From positions 16,495,731 to 16,559,730 of the forward strand of contig NC_052671.1 of the NCBI RefSeq assembly GCF_016802725.1: a DNA stretch of 64,000 bases, in the 5' to 3' direction. Shown here piece by piece: positions 53,861 to 63,722 of the stretch (its first letter is position 1; the number at the start of each line of letters is the position of its first letter). Both the position numbers and the translations under genes were made by a program. This DNA comes from Solenopsis invicta. Lineage: Eukaryota > Arthropoda > Insecta > Hymenoptera > Formicidae. The notes under the pieces were generated by a model that had not been told where the DNA came from, ran no database searches, and saw only the letters and a list, made by a program, of their open reading frames with translations.

Positions 53861-54695
53861 TTAACTTACAAACCTACGGAGGTGTCACTTACCGATTTTA
53901 ATGAAACTTTGCATACGTGTAGGATTTTGAAAAATATTTGAGAAGTATTTTTTTTATTGGCAATGGTCTACTTTGAAGGGTAAAAACTACCTCTTAAAGG
54001 TAAGGGATAGATTTAGCATATTAGATGTAATAAGTTGAAAATTTTAAAAAGTAAAATGTGTTAGGAGGTTTTTAGAGTCGCTGAAACTAAATCTCATGTC
54101 AAAAGTATGAAATTCAAAATGACCGATTCAATATGGCGTCCAGATGCTTATTTCGTAGCACTCCAAAAGGTGAGAAACAATGGGACTCCTTGTAAAAAAG
54201 CACCCCGAAAGGTGAGAATCTTGTATCAACACATATTTCGCAAAAATTATAAATTTTAACATGTATAGCTGTTATATTGAAACCGCCATTTTGAATTTTA
54301 TATCTTTAACACCATATTTAAAATCATTGACCCAAAAATTAGAAATTTTAATTTTGTAATGACAAGAATTTTTAAAATTTACTCATTCTGACAAAAAATA
54401 ATAAAAATTTTAATGTGTCTGGACGCCATATTGGATCGGCCATTTTGAATTTCATACTTTTGACATAAGATTTAGTTGCTGCGACCCCAAAAACCTCCTA
54501 ACACATTTTACTTTTTAAAATTTTCAACTTAATACACCTAATACATTAAATCTATCCCTTATCTTTAAACGTTAGTTTTCATTCAGAGTGGACCATTACT
54601 AATAACAAAAATATGTGTCAAATATTTTTCTAAGTTCTACACACATGCAAAGTTTCAAAATTGTTGAGTGACACTTCCGTGGGTTTACTTGTTAA
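53861..54695. mobile_element. TTAA-bounded MITE with long TIRs (835 bp) carrying a minisatellite relic
   Basis: TTAA at 53861-53864 and 54692-54695, then acaaacctacggaggtgtca at the left, matched at the right by tgacacttccgtgggttta. Inverted repeats extend about 270 bp (tgtgttaggaggtttttaga against aaaaacctcctaacacattt). The centre at 54165-54218 holds one and a third units resembling the DD41D minisatellites. Non-coding. Confidence 0.8.
54165..54218. repeat. Minisatellite relic related to the DD41D arrays
   Basis: AAAGGTGAGAAACAATGGGA, then CTCCTTGTAAAAAAGCACCC, then cgaaaggtgag. Order and key blocks (GTGAG, GGG, AAGCACCCCG) match the 41-bp and 43-bp units. Here AAGG can pair with CCTT and GGG with CCC downstream. 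Confidence 0.7.
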
Positions 54696-54944
54696 ACTTT
54701 TAGTCTTTTGTTAAAAAATTTTTTTGAAATCAATCTTTTTACGCTCGTATCAATAAGTAATGAACAATATAAGGCCGATAACGAGCTATTCTTTGGGTTT
54801 TCGGATTACAATTTATTTTAATCTTTACAACCAAGATACAGTTAGTAGAACGTTTCGAACGTAATTATCCTTCTTCAGATGCATTAATTTACATTTCTAA
54901 TGTCGAATTACTATACTTAAGTATAAATTTCTACGTGAGCGCAT

Positions 54945-55361
54945 AACTATTTGTCATGTCGTCTACATATTTTTTCATTCAACAACACAATTTACAAGCA
55001 AACACATGGCACACCCATGGGATCATCACTATCCCCGATCATTGCAGACATTGTCATACAAGATTTAGAATCTTATGCAATGAATATGTTAAAACTAGAT
55101 ATACCATTCTGTAATAGATATGTAGACCACATAATTATGGTAGCACCACAAGATCGAGTGAGGGATATTTTTAACATATTCAACAAATATCATTTTCGGT
55201 TGCAATTTACTATTGAGTATGAGAATAACAATTGTCTCAACATTTGGGATATAAAATTAATAAGAATTAAAAACTTTTTAATAATTAACTTGTTATGTAC
55301 ACACACACACACCAATGTCGTGCACGACCCACACTTACACAGTTCGATAATGTCAAAATGA
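54945..55361 (+). pseudogene. Penelope-like reverse transcriptase fragment
   Basis: Encodes QTHGTPMGSSLSPIIADIVI and, at the catalytic site, NRYVDHIIMVAP where active enzymes have YVDD; the second Asp is His. Then FTIEYENNNCLNIWDIKLIR. The fingers domain is absent, and the frame ends soon after a low-complexity CTHTHT stretch. Inactive. Confidence 0.75.
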
Positions 55362-55496
55362 CCATTCATAGCTATGAATCATATTATGTATTTCACTTTC
55401 TAAAAACGAACGATATAATTCATAGCCGAGGAGATAACGGGCGAGTTTCGGACAATTGCCGAATGTTTGTACACATGCATTCCTTGAAAATCGAGA

Positions 55497-56086
55497 AAGG
55501 GTCCGACGCCGCGGCGTCGGACCCTTAAACCATAAAACGATGACTCGGAAACGGCTATTGTCGCGTTCGTCATCCTAGGTGCGGCGATCGTTGTCTTGGT
55601 TGTTCACAGCTCATTCGTCAAACTAAAAACTGGTCGGTTTCGATTTGTTATCCTGGACGTACGCCTACCCGACCTGAGTGCCAATCAGGACGAAGGGTAA
55701 TCGGGAATCAGAAGTTATAAGAACGGCGTGCCCATGGATGATAATTCAATTCCATCAGATTACGAATCACGAACAGAAATCGGTCGAACGTGTCAAGTCC
55801 GAGCCTAGCAGTGTCCGAACGGTCCGACCTTCCTCGACTAAGAATATCTTATCGAGTTCGCGACTCGGGACAGCTACCCCAAGGCGTCGTCTCTTTAGAC
55901 CCAGGGCCGCTGCTTCCCTGAGGCGTTGTCGCGACGAAGCGTGTCATCTCACGCATATATAAAATATCACGTCACACGTGAACATTAATTATCACGCGAG
56001 TGGTTTGAACCTTTGTCACTTATCAAGAAATAAACTCATAAATCAAAAACGAAACTCAGTGAGTGAATTTTAAGTAATTCCCCACA
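55497..56086 (+). repeat. LTR-like insertion with a perfect 30-bp palindrome at its left edge
   Basis: A GC-richer block with TATA-like tatataaaa at 55955 and aataaa at 56030, ending ttccccaca at 56086, an LTR layout like 53014-53599. The left boundary is unresolved. Near it, 55497-55526 is a perfect palindrome (half-site AAGGGTCCGACGCCG). It sits between the two halves of the Penelope-like element, so it was probably inserted there. Confidence 0.4.
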
Positions 56087-56090
56087 CTAC

Positions 56091-59000
56091 TGTAGCACGT
56101 GTTGTTCTGTTCGTGTTACCGTCTTGTCTGCCTGTTCCCTATGTTATCACGTGACACGTCTCCATGCGTGACGTTTTACAAGATCGAAACTCGACTAATC
56201 GCTAATGGCGGGATATTCGTCTCGGCGTGCCACAGTTCGGCCATTCTAACAAAAGGTTTGGTCCTCCAAACCAAATCGGTATACATTAGCGGTTCCGGCA
56301 TAAAGTAATACTTAAAAATAATATTTAAGGCGCACATCAAATTAGAAAAACTTGAAATTACAGAAGTACGTGTTATAGTATTGCATATTTTCCTTAGTAT
56401 ATATATATATATATAAAAACAAAGACAAAGTTGTATAAGGTTACGGTTAATTATAAAATAGTTTTAATCTTATGTAAAGTGACTAAGTAAAAGCAATATT
56501 TTTTTTCGCATGGAGATTCCCGCAATATAATGGAACAATTGCCGAACAATGTAATAATTGATAAATGAAATATAATATAGTAATAATTGTATGAGCAGTG
56601 ATAGGACTGCGTATGAATTTGTAATTTAATCAGGGGCAGCATTCGCTGGAGTTATCCATGGTCGCAAATTATTTGTGTCCCAAGTTCCAACATAGAGCTT
56701 TTGGGAGTTTTGAAATCCAGCAGGGTCTGATACTATGTACCGATCATTACGAAGTACCTTAGATATCTCGTACGGACCGCGGAATTGTGGGATTAGCTTT
56801 TTGCTGATACCTGGCGTGCTTTCAAAATTTCTGATCATTACTAGATCACCGCATTTATATCGTCTAGGCATTTTACGTTTGGCATCGTATATTGATTTCT
56901 GCTGTTGTTGAGATTTCTGGATTCGTTGTTTGACCTTTTCCCGGATAGTTTCTAAGTCTCGAGAACTATCGAGGGCGTCGCTGAGGAAATCTCGAATTTG
57001 ATCGTTATGGCGACCACGTTGATCAATTCCGAAAACCACCTGGCTGGGACTTTTCCCGGTCGATCGGTTTACGGTGTTGTTAATGGCATGCTCGACTTCG
57101 GGAAGAACTTTGTACCAATGTTGGCCGGACTCTTTATCCGTTAGTTTTGCTAGGCAGGGGGCGAGAACTCTATTTATCCGTTCGGCCTGGCCGTTTGCCT
57201 GTGGTGATCCGACAGCGATTTTGATATGACAAACGTTGTACTTCTTCAAGAATGTCTCAAAGTCCTGTGACGTGAACGCTGTGCCTCTGTCGGAGATGAT
57301 GGTTGCCGGTTTGTCATAATTCTGAAAATATTGCATTAAATAAACTATAGCCTCTTTTGAATTAGTGGTTTTTGTAGCAAATAATCGGACAAACTTGGAG
57401 AACGCGTCGACCACGAGGAAAATGTATTTCTTTAAGGAGGTATGCTTATCAACCGGCCCGAAATGGTCAATGTGTAAGGTATCAAAAGGGCGGTTTCCTT
57501 TAGGGATTGGGTGTAAATATCCTTCTTTCTTGCCCGACGTTGGTGAAAAAGAAATGCATTTTAGGCAATTTTGCACGTGCTCTTCACACTTCTCCCGGAT
57601 CTTAGGGAACCAATACGAGCGTCGAATACACTCAATCATCTTTCCACTCCCTATGTGACCCATCTCATTATGATATCGGAACAATACATGTTTCTCCATT
57701 GAATCTGGTACTACAAATAAAGCTTTTCCGCCGTGCTTCTTATAGATTAGTCCGTTTCTTAATTCGTAATGCGGATCTTCTGCTAACTCAAGTTTCGAAA
57801 TCAGATCTTTAAGCCTAGGGTCCCGTGATTGCAGTATTGACAGATTCCATTCAAACGGGTTATCCTCTATAACGAGTACACCAAAGGATCTGCTTAGAGC
57901 ATCCACGTGAGTCATTCGGCGGCCGGGTCGATGCACCACCTTGAAGTCATAGCCTTGGAGCTCGAGACTCCATCTGGCAATTCGAGCATTTATATCGCGT
58001 TTTTCCAATGTTTGGGTGACTGCACTGCAGTCAGAGACTATTGTAAAGTGGATTCCTTGTAGATAGATGCGAAATCTACGTAATGCGTATACTATAGCCA
58101 GAGTCTCGAGTTCAAAGCTGTGATATTTAGATTCGGTCGCCGTAGTGCGTCGGCTAAAATAAAAGACTGGATGCATTTCTTTGTTCGATTGGCGCTGCAA
58201 CAAAACTGCTCCAAATCCTTGTGCACTCGCGTCACAGTGCAGTTCAGTGTAGGCTTTGGGATCATATATTGCGAGAATTGGAGCCTTTGTTAATTTGGTT
58301 TTAAGAGTCGTAAACGCGTTTCGTTCGGCATTTCCAAAGTTAAAGTGGGCATCCTTTTTTAGCAAATTATTTAGTGGTTGAGCAATTACGGAAAATCCCT
58401 TTATGAATTTTCGAAAGTAAGAAGTTAATCCTACAAATGAATGAACCTCTTTAGTTGTCTTAGGCTCCGGAAAATTCAGTACTGCTTCAATGCCTCTGTC
58501 ATTCGGTCTGATTCCATCCTTTGTAATCCGATATCCTAAGTATTCTACCTCGGTATCTAAAAATGAGCATTTTTCAAGACGGAGCTCCAATTTGTTTTGT
58601 ACCAGTGCTGTGAAAACCTGTTTTAGAATTTGTAAGTGCTCGTCGACTGTCTCGGTGGCTATTAATATGTCGTCCATATAAACAATGACCGTACCGGCCC
58701 TGATTAAGTCCTTCAGAACTTCGTTAATAAATCGTTGAAATAATTGAGGCCCGATCTTGAGACCAAATGGTAGCCGCAGGAATTCAAATTGCCCCATTGG
58801 GGTCACAAAAGACGTATATTTAATTGATTCAGAGGACATCGCTATGTGGTAGAATCCATTTTTTAGGTCACATTTGCTAAAGAATCGCTTACCTCTCAAG
58901 TTGCTTATTTGGTCCTCAATCAGTGGGAGCGGATAGTTATCTCGGGCCAGTATTTTGTTAAGGGCACGGTAGTCGATACACATTCTGATCTCGCCGTTTT

Positions 59001-61405
59001 TTTTCTTCGTTAAGACGACCGGTGATGCATATTCAGAGGTACTTTCTCGGATTATTCCTTTTTTTATTAGATCATCCAGTATCACTATAACCTTATCCCT
59101 TTCAGCGAATCCCAACCTCCTTGGTCCGAACTGAACAATCTTATTTTCCTTTAGTGACAAAGTAGCTTCCATTTTAACTTTCGGTGACTCCGGCCTGCTG
59201 GGTTCCAAATAATGTTTACTGAAAATGTGCTCCATCGTCTGCCTATATTCGATAGGGACATTGAGATTAGTATTAATATAATCAGAAGTATTGTACTCGT
59301 TGTCTATATTTAGAATTTCGCTAACTACCCGATCGTAACTAGGATTGCGAGTCAACTTATATCCTAATAACTTGAGTATATCTCGGCCTAACAACAACGG
59401 AACAGACATCGTGGAATCCGGAACAGTACCCATAGTAACTGTTGCAGTGACCCCATCTAAGGTAACTTGTACATCTATTAACCCCTTAATAATAAGCTTA
59501 GAATTATTGATTCCTCGAAATCTGCTCCACTCTTTGCCCGGAACGCGCAAATTTCTATTTTTTACTAATTGCTCTTTAATGAGAGTGATTGGACACCCGG
59601 TATCTATTCGAGCCAGACAAGAGTTATTAACGTTATTTTCTATCTTAATATTTACGGTTTGCTGGAACTCATCGCTAGGATCAGAACGCATGTCGATAAA
59701 TTGAATTTCGTCGTCTTCATCATGCTGTTCATCATCCTCAGAAGTTTTCTCTAATGTGTGCTTCTTGTCGTTATGAATCAATCCCACTTGACGATCAGCT
59801 CTACGTTCCTTTGGTGCGGAGGCCCCCTTGCCGCTCGATTTCTCTCCTTCTTTCTTCTTCTTATCCGGACAGTCTTTGGCGTAATGGCCCGTCACGTCGC
59901 AGTTGTAACATCTTACAACACCTCTATTGATGGGTCTGGATTTGGAATCGTCGGATCCTTTTTGAATTGTTTTTGATTCTTGGTTTTTGAATCTGTTTGG
60001 TTTGGTACCACCGTACTCACGGCGTGCAGTTACGTCCGTCGTGCTCAATTTAATTTTACGGAATGCTGTCAGCAATGCCTGCACGGACGGGAAAGACTGT
60101 ATTTTGGCTTGGTTCCGTAAGCTCTCCGACGGTATTCCCTCTACCAGGTAGTCTATCATCTCATCATCAGCAATTGGGACTCGATTTCCCAAAATGAGTT
60201 TGCTATGGCAATAGTCGCTGAACGTTTCGTCTCTTTTCCACTGTCTATCTTCAAACTGTCGTCTCCTTTCTAATCGTCCAATGGGCTGGTTGAACATGGC
60301 GTCCATTTTGTCTAGCAGCATATCCACCGATAATGTTAAATGGTCTGCCAACGAGTGATACCATTCTTGAGCCTTTCCCCGCAATTTTGAACTGATTAGA
60401 ATTTTAGTTGCATTTTCGTCGAGCTCATATGTATTTCGTATTAAGTTTACCTGAGCCTTCCATTGTATAAAATTTTCGTTGGATCCGACATACTCATTAA
60501 GCAGCTCACCGATGCTTTTGATACTCATCGTGGCTTTTGATATTGTTGATGACGTTGTTGTTCCTGGGGATGCTCGCAACAATTCGTTTTCTCTATTTAG
60601 CAGGTTAATTTCCCGCTGCATTAGCTCTCGTTCCCGCATTAGCAGATCGATTTCCCGGCGACTATGGGCGTTGTCTGAGTCTCGTTGATCCGCCTCGTCT
60701 CTTTGTGATGACGCGCCGATCTCTGGATCTACGTAATTGCCGGCGTTATCATTGTTAGCTTCCGTCTGTTGCGAAGCTTCTAGTATCCATCCTCCTGTAG
60801 GATCGGCCTCCTGCATACGAGCTATCAACTCGGTCTTTCTTCCGCTGGTGGACAGCTGATACTGGGCCAATATGCCCTTCAACTGGGCCATCTTCAGTGT
60901 ATGCGGATCCATTGTCTACCTTTCTCGTACGCTAACCTCAAAATGGCTCGATGTCGACGATCGCGCGCCTGACTCGCGAGGTTAACCTTGATTACCTTGA
61001 TTCCCGTCTCTGTCAACCGTTACGATAACCAGGACTCCTTGACTATTCGCTTGCACTCAGCTGCTTTAGTCTATCGGCACGGTACCATTGCTCGCCGCAC
61101 TGAGCCGAACGAGACTTTCTTTGTTGTGCGCACACAGCAGCACTGCGCCGTCGCCCGCACTTACCAGAGCGAACCTTGGGATTTCCTTTCCCGTCCGAAC
61201 CAACGGGCCCTTTCTTCTAAACGCACTTAGCTGTACAGAAGAATATCCCACTTCTGATAATTGTAGCACGTGTTGTTCTGTTCGTGTTACCGTCTTGTCT
61301 GCCTGTTCCCTATGTTATCACGTGACACGTCTCCATGCGTGACGTTTTACAAGATCGAAACTCGACTAATCGCTAATGGCGGGATATTCGTCTCGGCGTG
61401 CCACA
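56091..61405 (-). mobile_element. Complete Gypsy-type LTR retrotransposon (5315 bp)
   Basis: Two 144-bp LTRs (56091-56234 and 61262-61405), identical by eye, start TGTAGCACG and end GTGCCACA in plus orientation. A 4-bp target duplication CTAC flanks both ends. Transcription would run on the minus strand: 5' LTR, about 350-bp leader, one Gag-Pol frame, about 390-bp non-coding tail, 3' LTR. Next to the 5' LTR the minus strand reads tatcagaagtgggat, which resembles the complement of a tRNA-Leu 3' end (inference). No env. No clear polypurine tract. Confidence 0.95.
56626..60912 (-). CDS. Gag-Pol polyprotein of Gypsy retrotransposon, 1428 aa, intact
   Basis: A single uninterrupted frame from ATG at 60912. 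Domains in order: SAP-like N-terminus about 1-37; coiled coil about 85-118 (Arg/Glu-rich heptads); Gag core about 125-300; CCHC knuckle CYNCDVTGHYAKDC about 334-348; protease with RIDTGCPITLI near 437; reverse transcriptase with YMDD near 745; RNase H from TELHCDASAQGFGAVLLQ near 890; integrase zinc finger about 1083-1120; and integrase core with Asp in HIDHFGPV, Asp in ISDRGTAF and Glu in GQAERINR (about 1148, 1206, 1241). A FRGPYEI-type GPY/F module lies near 1380. Gag and Pol are fused without a frameshift or stop, less common than separate frames in this superfamily. All catalytic residues are present. Confidence 0.95.
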   Translation of the reverse strand: MDPHTLKMAQLKGILAQYQLSTSGRKTELIARMQEADPTGGWILEASQQTEANNDNAGNYVDPEIGASSQRDEADQRDSDNAHSRREIDLLMRERELMQREINLLNRENELLRASPGTTTSSTISKATMSIKSIGELLNEYVGSNENFIQWKAQVNLIRNTYELDENATKILISSKLRGKAQEWYHSLADHLTLSVDMLLDKMDAMFNQPIGRLERRRQFEDRQWKRDETFSDYCHSKLILGNRVPIADDEMIDYLVEGIPSESLRNQAKIQSFPSVQALLTAFRKIKLSTTDVTARREYGGTKPNRFKNQESKTIQKGSDDSKSRPINRGVVRCYNCDVTGHYAKDCPDKKKKEGEKSSGKGASAPKERRADRQVGLIHNDKKHTLEKTSEDDEQHDEDDEIQFIDMRSDPSDEFQQTVNIKIENNVNNSCLARIDTGCPITLIKEQLVKNRNLRVPGKEWSRFRGINNSKLIIKGLIDVQVTLDGVTATVTMGTVPDSTMSVPLLLGRDILKLLGYKLTRNPSYDRVVSEILNIDNEYNTSDYINTNLNVPIEYRQTMEHIFSKHYLEPSRPESPKVKMEATLSLKENKIVQFGPRRLGFAERDKVIVILDDLIKKGIIRESTSEYASPVVLTKKKNGEIRMCIDYRALNKILARDNYPLPLIEDQISNLRGKRFFSKCDLKNGFYHIAMSSESIKYTSFVTPMGQFEFLRLPFGLKIGPQLFQRFINEVLKDLIRAGTVIVYMDDILIATETVDEHLQILKQVFTALVQNKLELRLEKCSFLDTEVEYLGYRITKDGIRPNDRGIEAVLNFPEPKTTKEVHSFVGLTSYFRKFIKGFSVIAQPLNNLLKKDAHFNFGNAERNAFTTLKTKLTKAPILAIYDPKAYTELHCDASAQGFGAVLLQRQSNKEMHPVFYFSRRTTATESKYHSFELETLAIVYALRRFRIYLQGIHFTIVSDCSAVTQTLEKRDINARIARWSLELQGYDFKVVHRPGRRMTHVDALSRSFGVLVIEDNPFEWNLSILQSRDPRLKDLISKLELAEDPHYELRNGLIYKKHGGKALFVVPDSMEKHVLFRYHNEMGHIGSGKMIECIRRSYWFPKIREKCEEHVQNCLKCISFSPTSGKKEGYLHPIPKGNRPFDTLHIDHFGPVDKHTSLKKYIFLVVDAFSKFVRLFATKTTNSKEAIVYLMQYFQNYDKPATIISDRGTAFTSQDFETFLKKYNVCHIKIAVGSPQANGQAERINRVLAPCLAKLTDKESGQHWYKVLPEVEHAINNTVNRSTGKSPSQVVFGIDQRGRHNDQIRDFLSDALDSSRDLETIREKVKQRIQKSQQQQKSIYDAKRKMPRRYKCGDLVMIRNFESTPGISKKLIPQFRGPYEISKVLRNDRYIVSDPAGFQNSQKLYVGTWDTNNLRPWITPANAAPD

Positions 61406-62096
61406 CTACAAACTAGTATCACAATTTCCAATCCCATATTTCAACAAAAAAATACAATTAGTCATACAATTGCTAAAAGAAAATGGTTACCTACTGAATT
61501 TAATTTTCAACAAAATCAACCTCAGATTAAAAAAACTCATTAATACAAAACTTACAAACAAAGAAAAAAACAATACTCAGGATGATTGTGAGCCGGAAAA
61601 TGATAAAAAATACATAACAATCCTATACATAAGAGACGTGTCCAAAGTAGTAACATCAGTTATAGACAAGAACAAATTGACGATAGGTTACAGATGTTTA
61701 AACCGACTGAACAAGATTGTCAAAGCACAAAAAGATAGAGACATCATTACTGCCACAAATAACGTGGTATACAAAATAAAATGTAATGACTACGATGCCT
61801 CCTACGTAGGCCAGACTAAAAGAAAATTGAATACTAGAATAAAAGAGCACACCAATAACATCAAATTATATTCGTCAAAGCACTCTATCATCTCAAAACA
61901 TATCACATGCTACAATATCTCAATAGATTGAAACAACACATTAATTTTAGATACAGAACCAAAATATGACAAAAGATATATATTTAAAATGATACACATG
62001 AAAGAGCAGAACAACGGACTCAATTTTCAGAAAGACACAAAGCTTTTAAACGAATCTTATTTTGATTTGCTCGACAGATTGACCGATAGAGATTAG
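61406..62096 (+). pseudogene. Penelope-like GIY-YIG endonuclease fragment
   Basis: Continues the Penelope-like protein after the Gypsy insertion: YKLVSQFPIPYFNKKI, then NNVVYKIKCNDYDASYVGQT and KRKLNTRIKEHTNN, the GIY-YIG core with its Arg and His-rich helix. A TGA at 61929 (probably replacing a Trp codon in ISID-W-NNTLILD) is followed by the same frame to TAG 62094, giving the usual C-terminus with KYDKRYIFKMIHMKEQNNGL. One nonsense codon is the only defect seen in this part. Confidence 0.8.
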
Positions 62097-62179
62097 AAGC
62101 ATATATAATATACAAAGACAATAAATAGTTTATCCGCTCCACGTTCTTTTTGATTAGCGTTTTACACTCACAAAGAACA

Positions 62180-63540
62180 CTAGGCAACCCGAAAATTCAA
62201 AAAAATCTGAAACTTTGGGTACAAATAGAGGAGTTCATCCATAACACAAAAATATTTTTTGTCGTGCCCAATTTCACTTTTAGGGGCTGAGACGCTTCAA
62301 TGAAGAAAATTGGTTTTCTTCTTTCGAAGCGTATATTGTCGAAATTATTGGAGATAGAAAAAAATATTTTTATTAAAAGTTAAATGTCTTGAGGAGTACT
62401 TTATAACAATGATAAAAAACATTAAAAAAATTTTTATACTTTTCTCTTCTATTTACCTGTTGTTTTTAATTTTTATTTTTGTTATAAGCAAAATCAATTA
62501 GAATATATTTTTCTATCTCTTAAAATTTTGACGCCATATGCTTCGATAAAGAAAACTGATTTTCTTCAAAAAGATGTTACACCCCCTAAAATTGAAATTA
62601 AGCACGTATAAAAAAAAATACGTGTATCCCTGATTTTAATCAGTACTACAACATATTAAAGGTTCGTCAAAGTCGAAGAGGAATACTTTCGTAGCGCATG
62701 GACGGGTGTGCGAACCAGCCTATAAAAACGTTTTTAATTATATTTTGAAAATGTTGGAACAAAACTTTATCCATACATCGTTGAATTTGTAATAAAATAA
62801 GCTTTATTTTGCTAATAAAAAGAAATAAAAAGTTTGAAAAAACAGGTAAGTGGTAGAAAAAAGTATAAAAAATTTTTTTTATTATTTTTATGAAATACTC
62901 TTTAAGCTATTTAACTTTTAATCAAGAATATTTTTTTCTATCTCTTATAGTTTCGACAATATACGCTTTAAAAGAAAAAAACCGATTTTCTTAAAAGGGA
63001 TGTTACATCCCCTAAAAGTGGGATTGGACACGTATAAAAAAATACGTGTCTTTTATTTTGATCTGTACTACAACGTATTAAATGCTAGTCAAAGTTGAAG
63101 GGGGACACTTCTATAGTACACGGACGGGTGCGCGTACCATAAGATATGAAGTGGTTTTTAATTACTTTTGGAAAATGGAAATGTCGCAATATAACTTTGT
63201 CATATACCATTAAATTTGTTATAAAATAAGCTTTATTTTGCTTATAAAAGAAAATAAAAATTTTGAAAAAAAATAGGTTGGTTGTGGGAAAATGTATTAA
63301 AAATTTTTTTAAATTTTTTATCACTGTTATAATGTCTTGCAGCTATTCAACTTTTATTAAGAACATTTTTTTCTATCTCTTATAATTTCGACGATATACG
63401 CTTCGAAAGAAAAAAACCGATTTTTTTCAAAGGGATGTTTTATCCCCTAAAAATTCAAATAAGCACATGTAGAAAAAAAACGTGTTCCTTATTTTTATCC
63501 GTACTATAACATATTAGAAGCTCGTTTTAATCTGAGGCGG
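62180..63540. repeat. Tandem repeat of about 425 bp plus an inverted partial unit
   Basis: Phrases such as tactacaacatattaa recur at about 62642, 63066 and 63494, and aataagctttattttgct at about 62800 and 63226, a period of roughly 425 bp. A partial unit at about 62250-62460 is in the opposite orientation (gaagcgtatattgtcgaaa). It forms the 3' tail of the Penelope-like element or a separate insertion within it. Confidence 0.65.
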
Positions 63541-63722
63541 ACACTTCCATCCCTTTCCTTTTAAGTATAATAATTAGACATTAGAAATGTAAATTAATGC
63601 GGCTGAAGAAAAACAAGTACGTCCGCAACGTTCCGCTAATTGTATTTTGGTTGTTAAGATTAAAATAAATTATAATCCGAAAACCTAAAGAATAGCTCGT
63701 TCTCGGCCTTATATTATTCATT

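Larger units (their letters stand above)
54759..63722 (+). mobile_element. Penelope-like retroelement with inverted terminal repeats, split by later insertions
   Basis: Inverted repeats of about 162 bp lie at 54759-54920 and 63561-63722 (aatgaacaatataaggccga at the left; cggccttatattattcatt at the right). Inside on the plus strand: a reverse-transcriptase remnant (to about 55361), then after insertions a GIY-YIG endonuclease remnant (61406-62096). RT followed by GIY-YIG is the diagnostic order of Penelope-like elements. The N-terminal half of the RT is missing. Confidence 0.75.
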
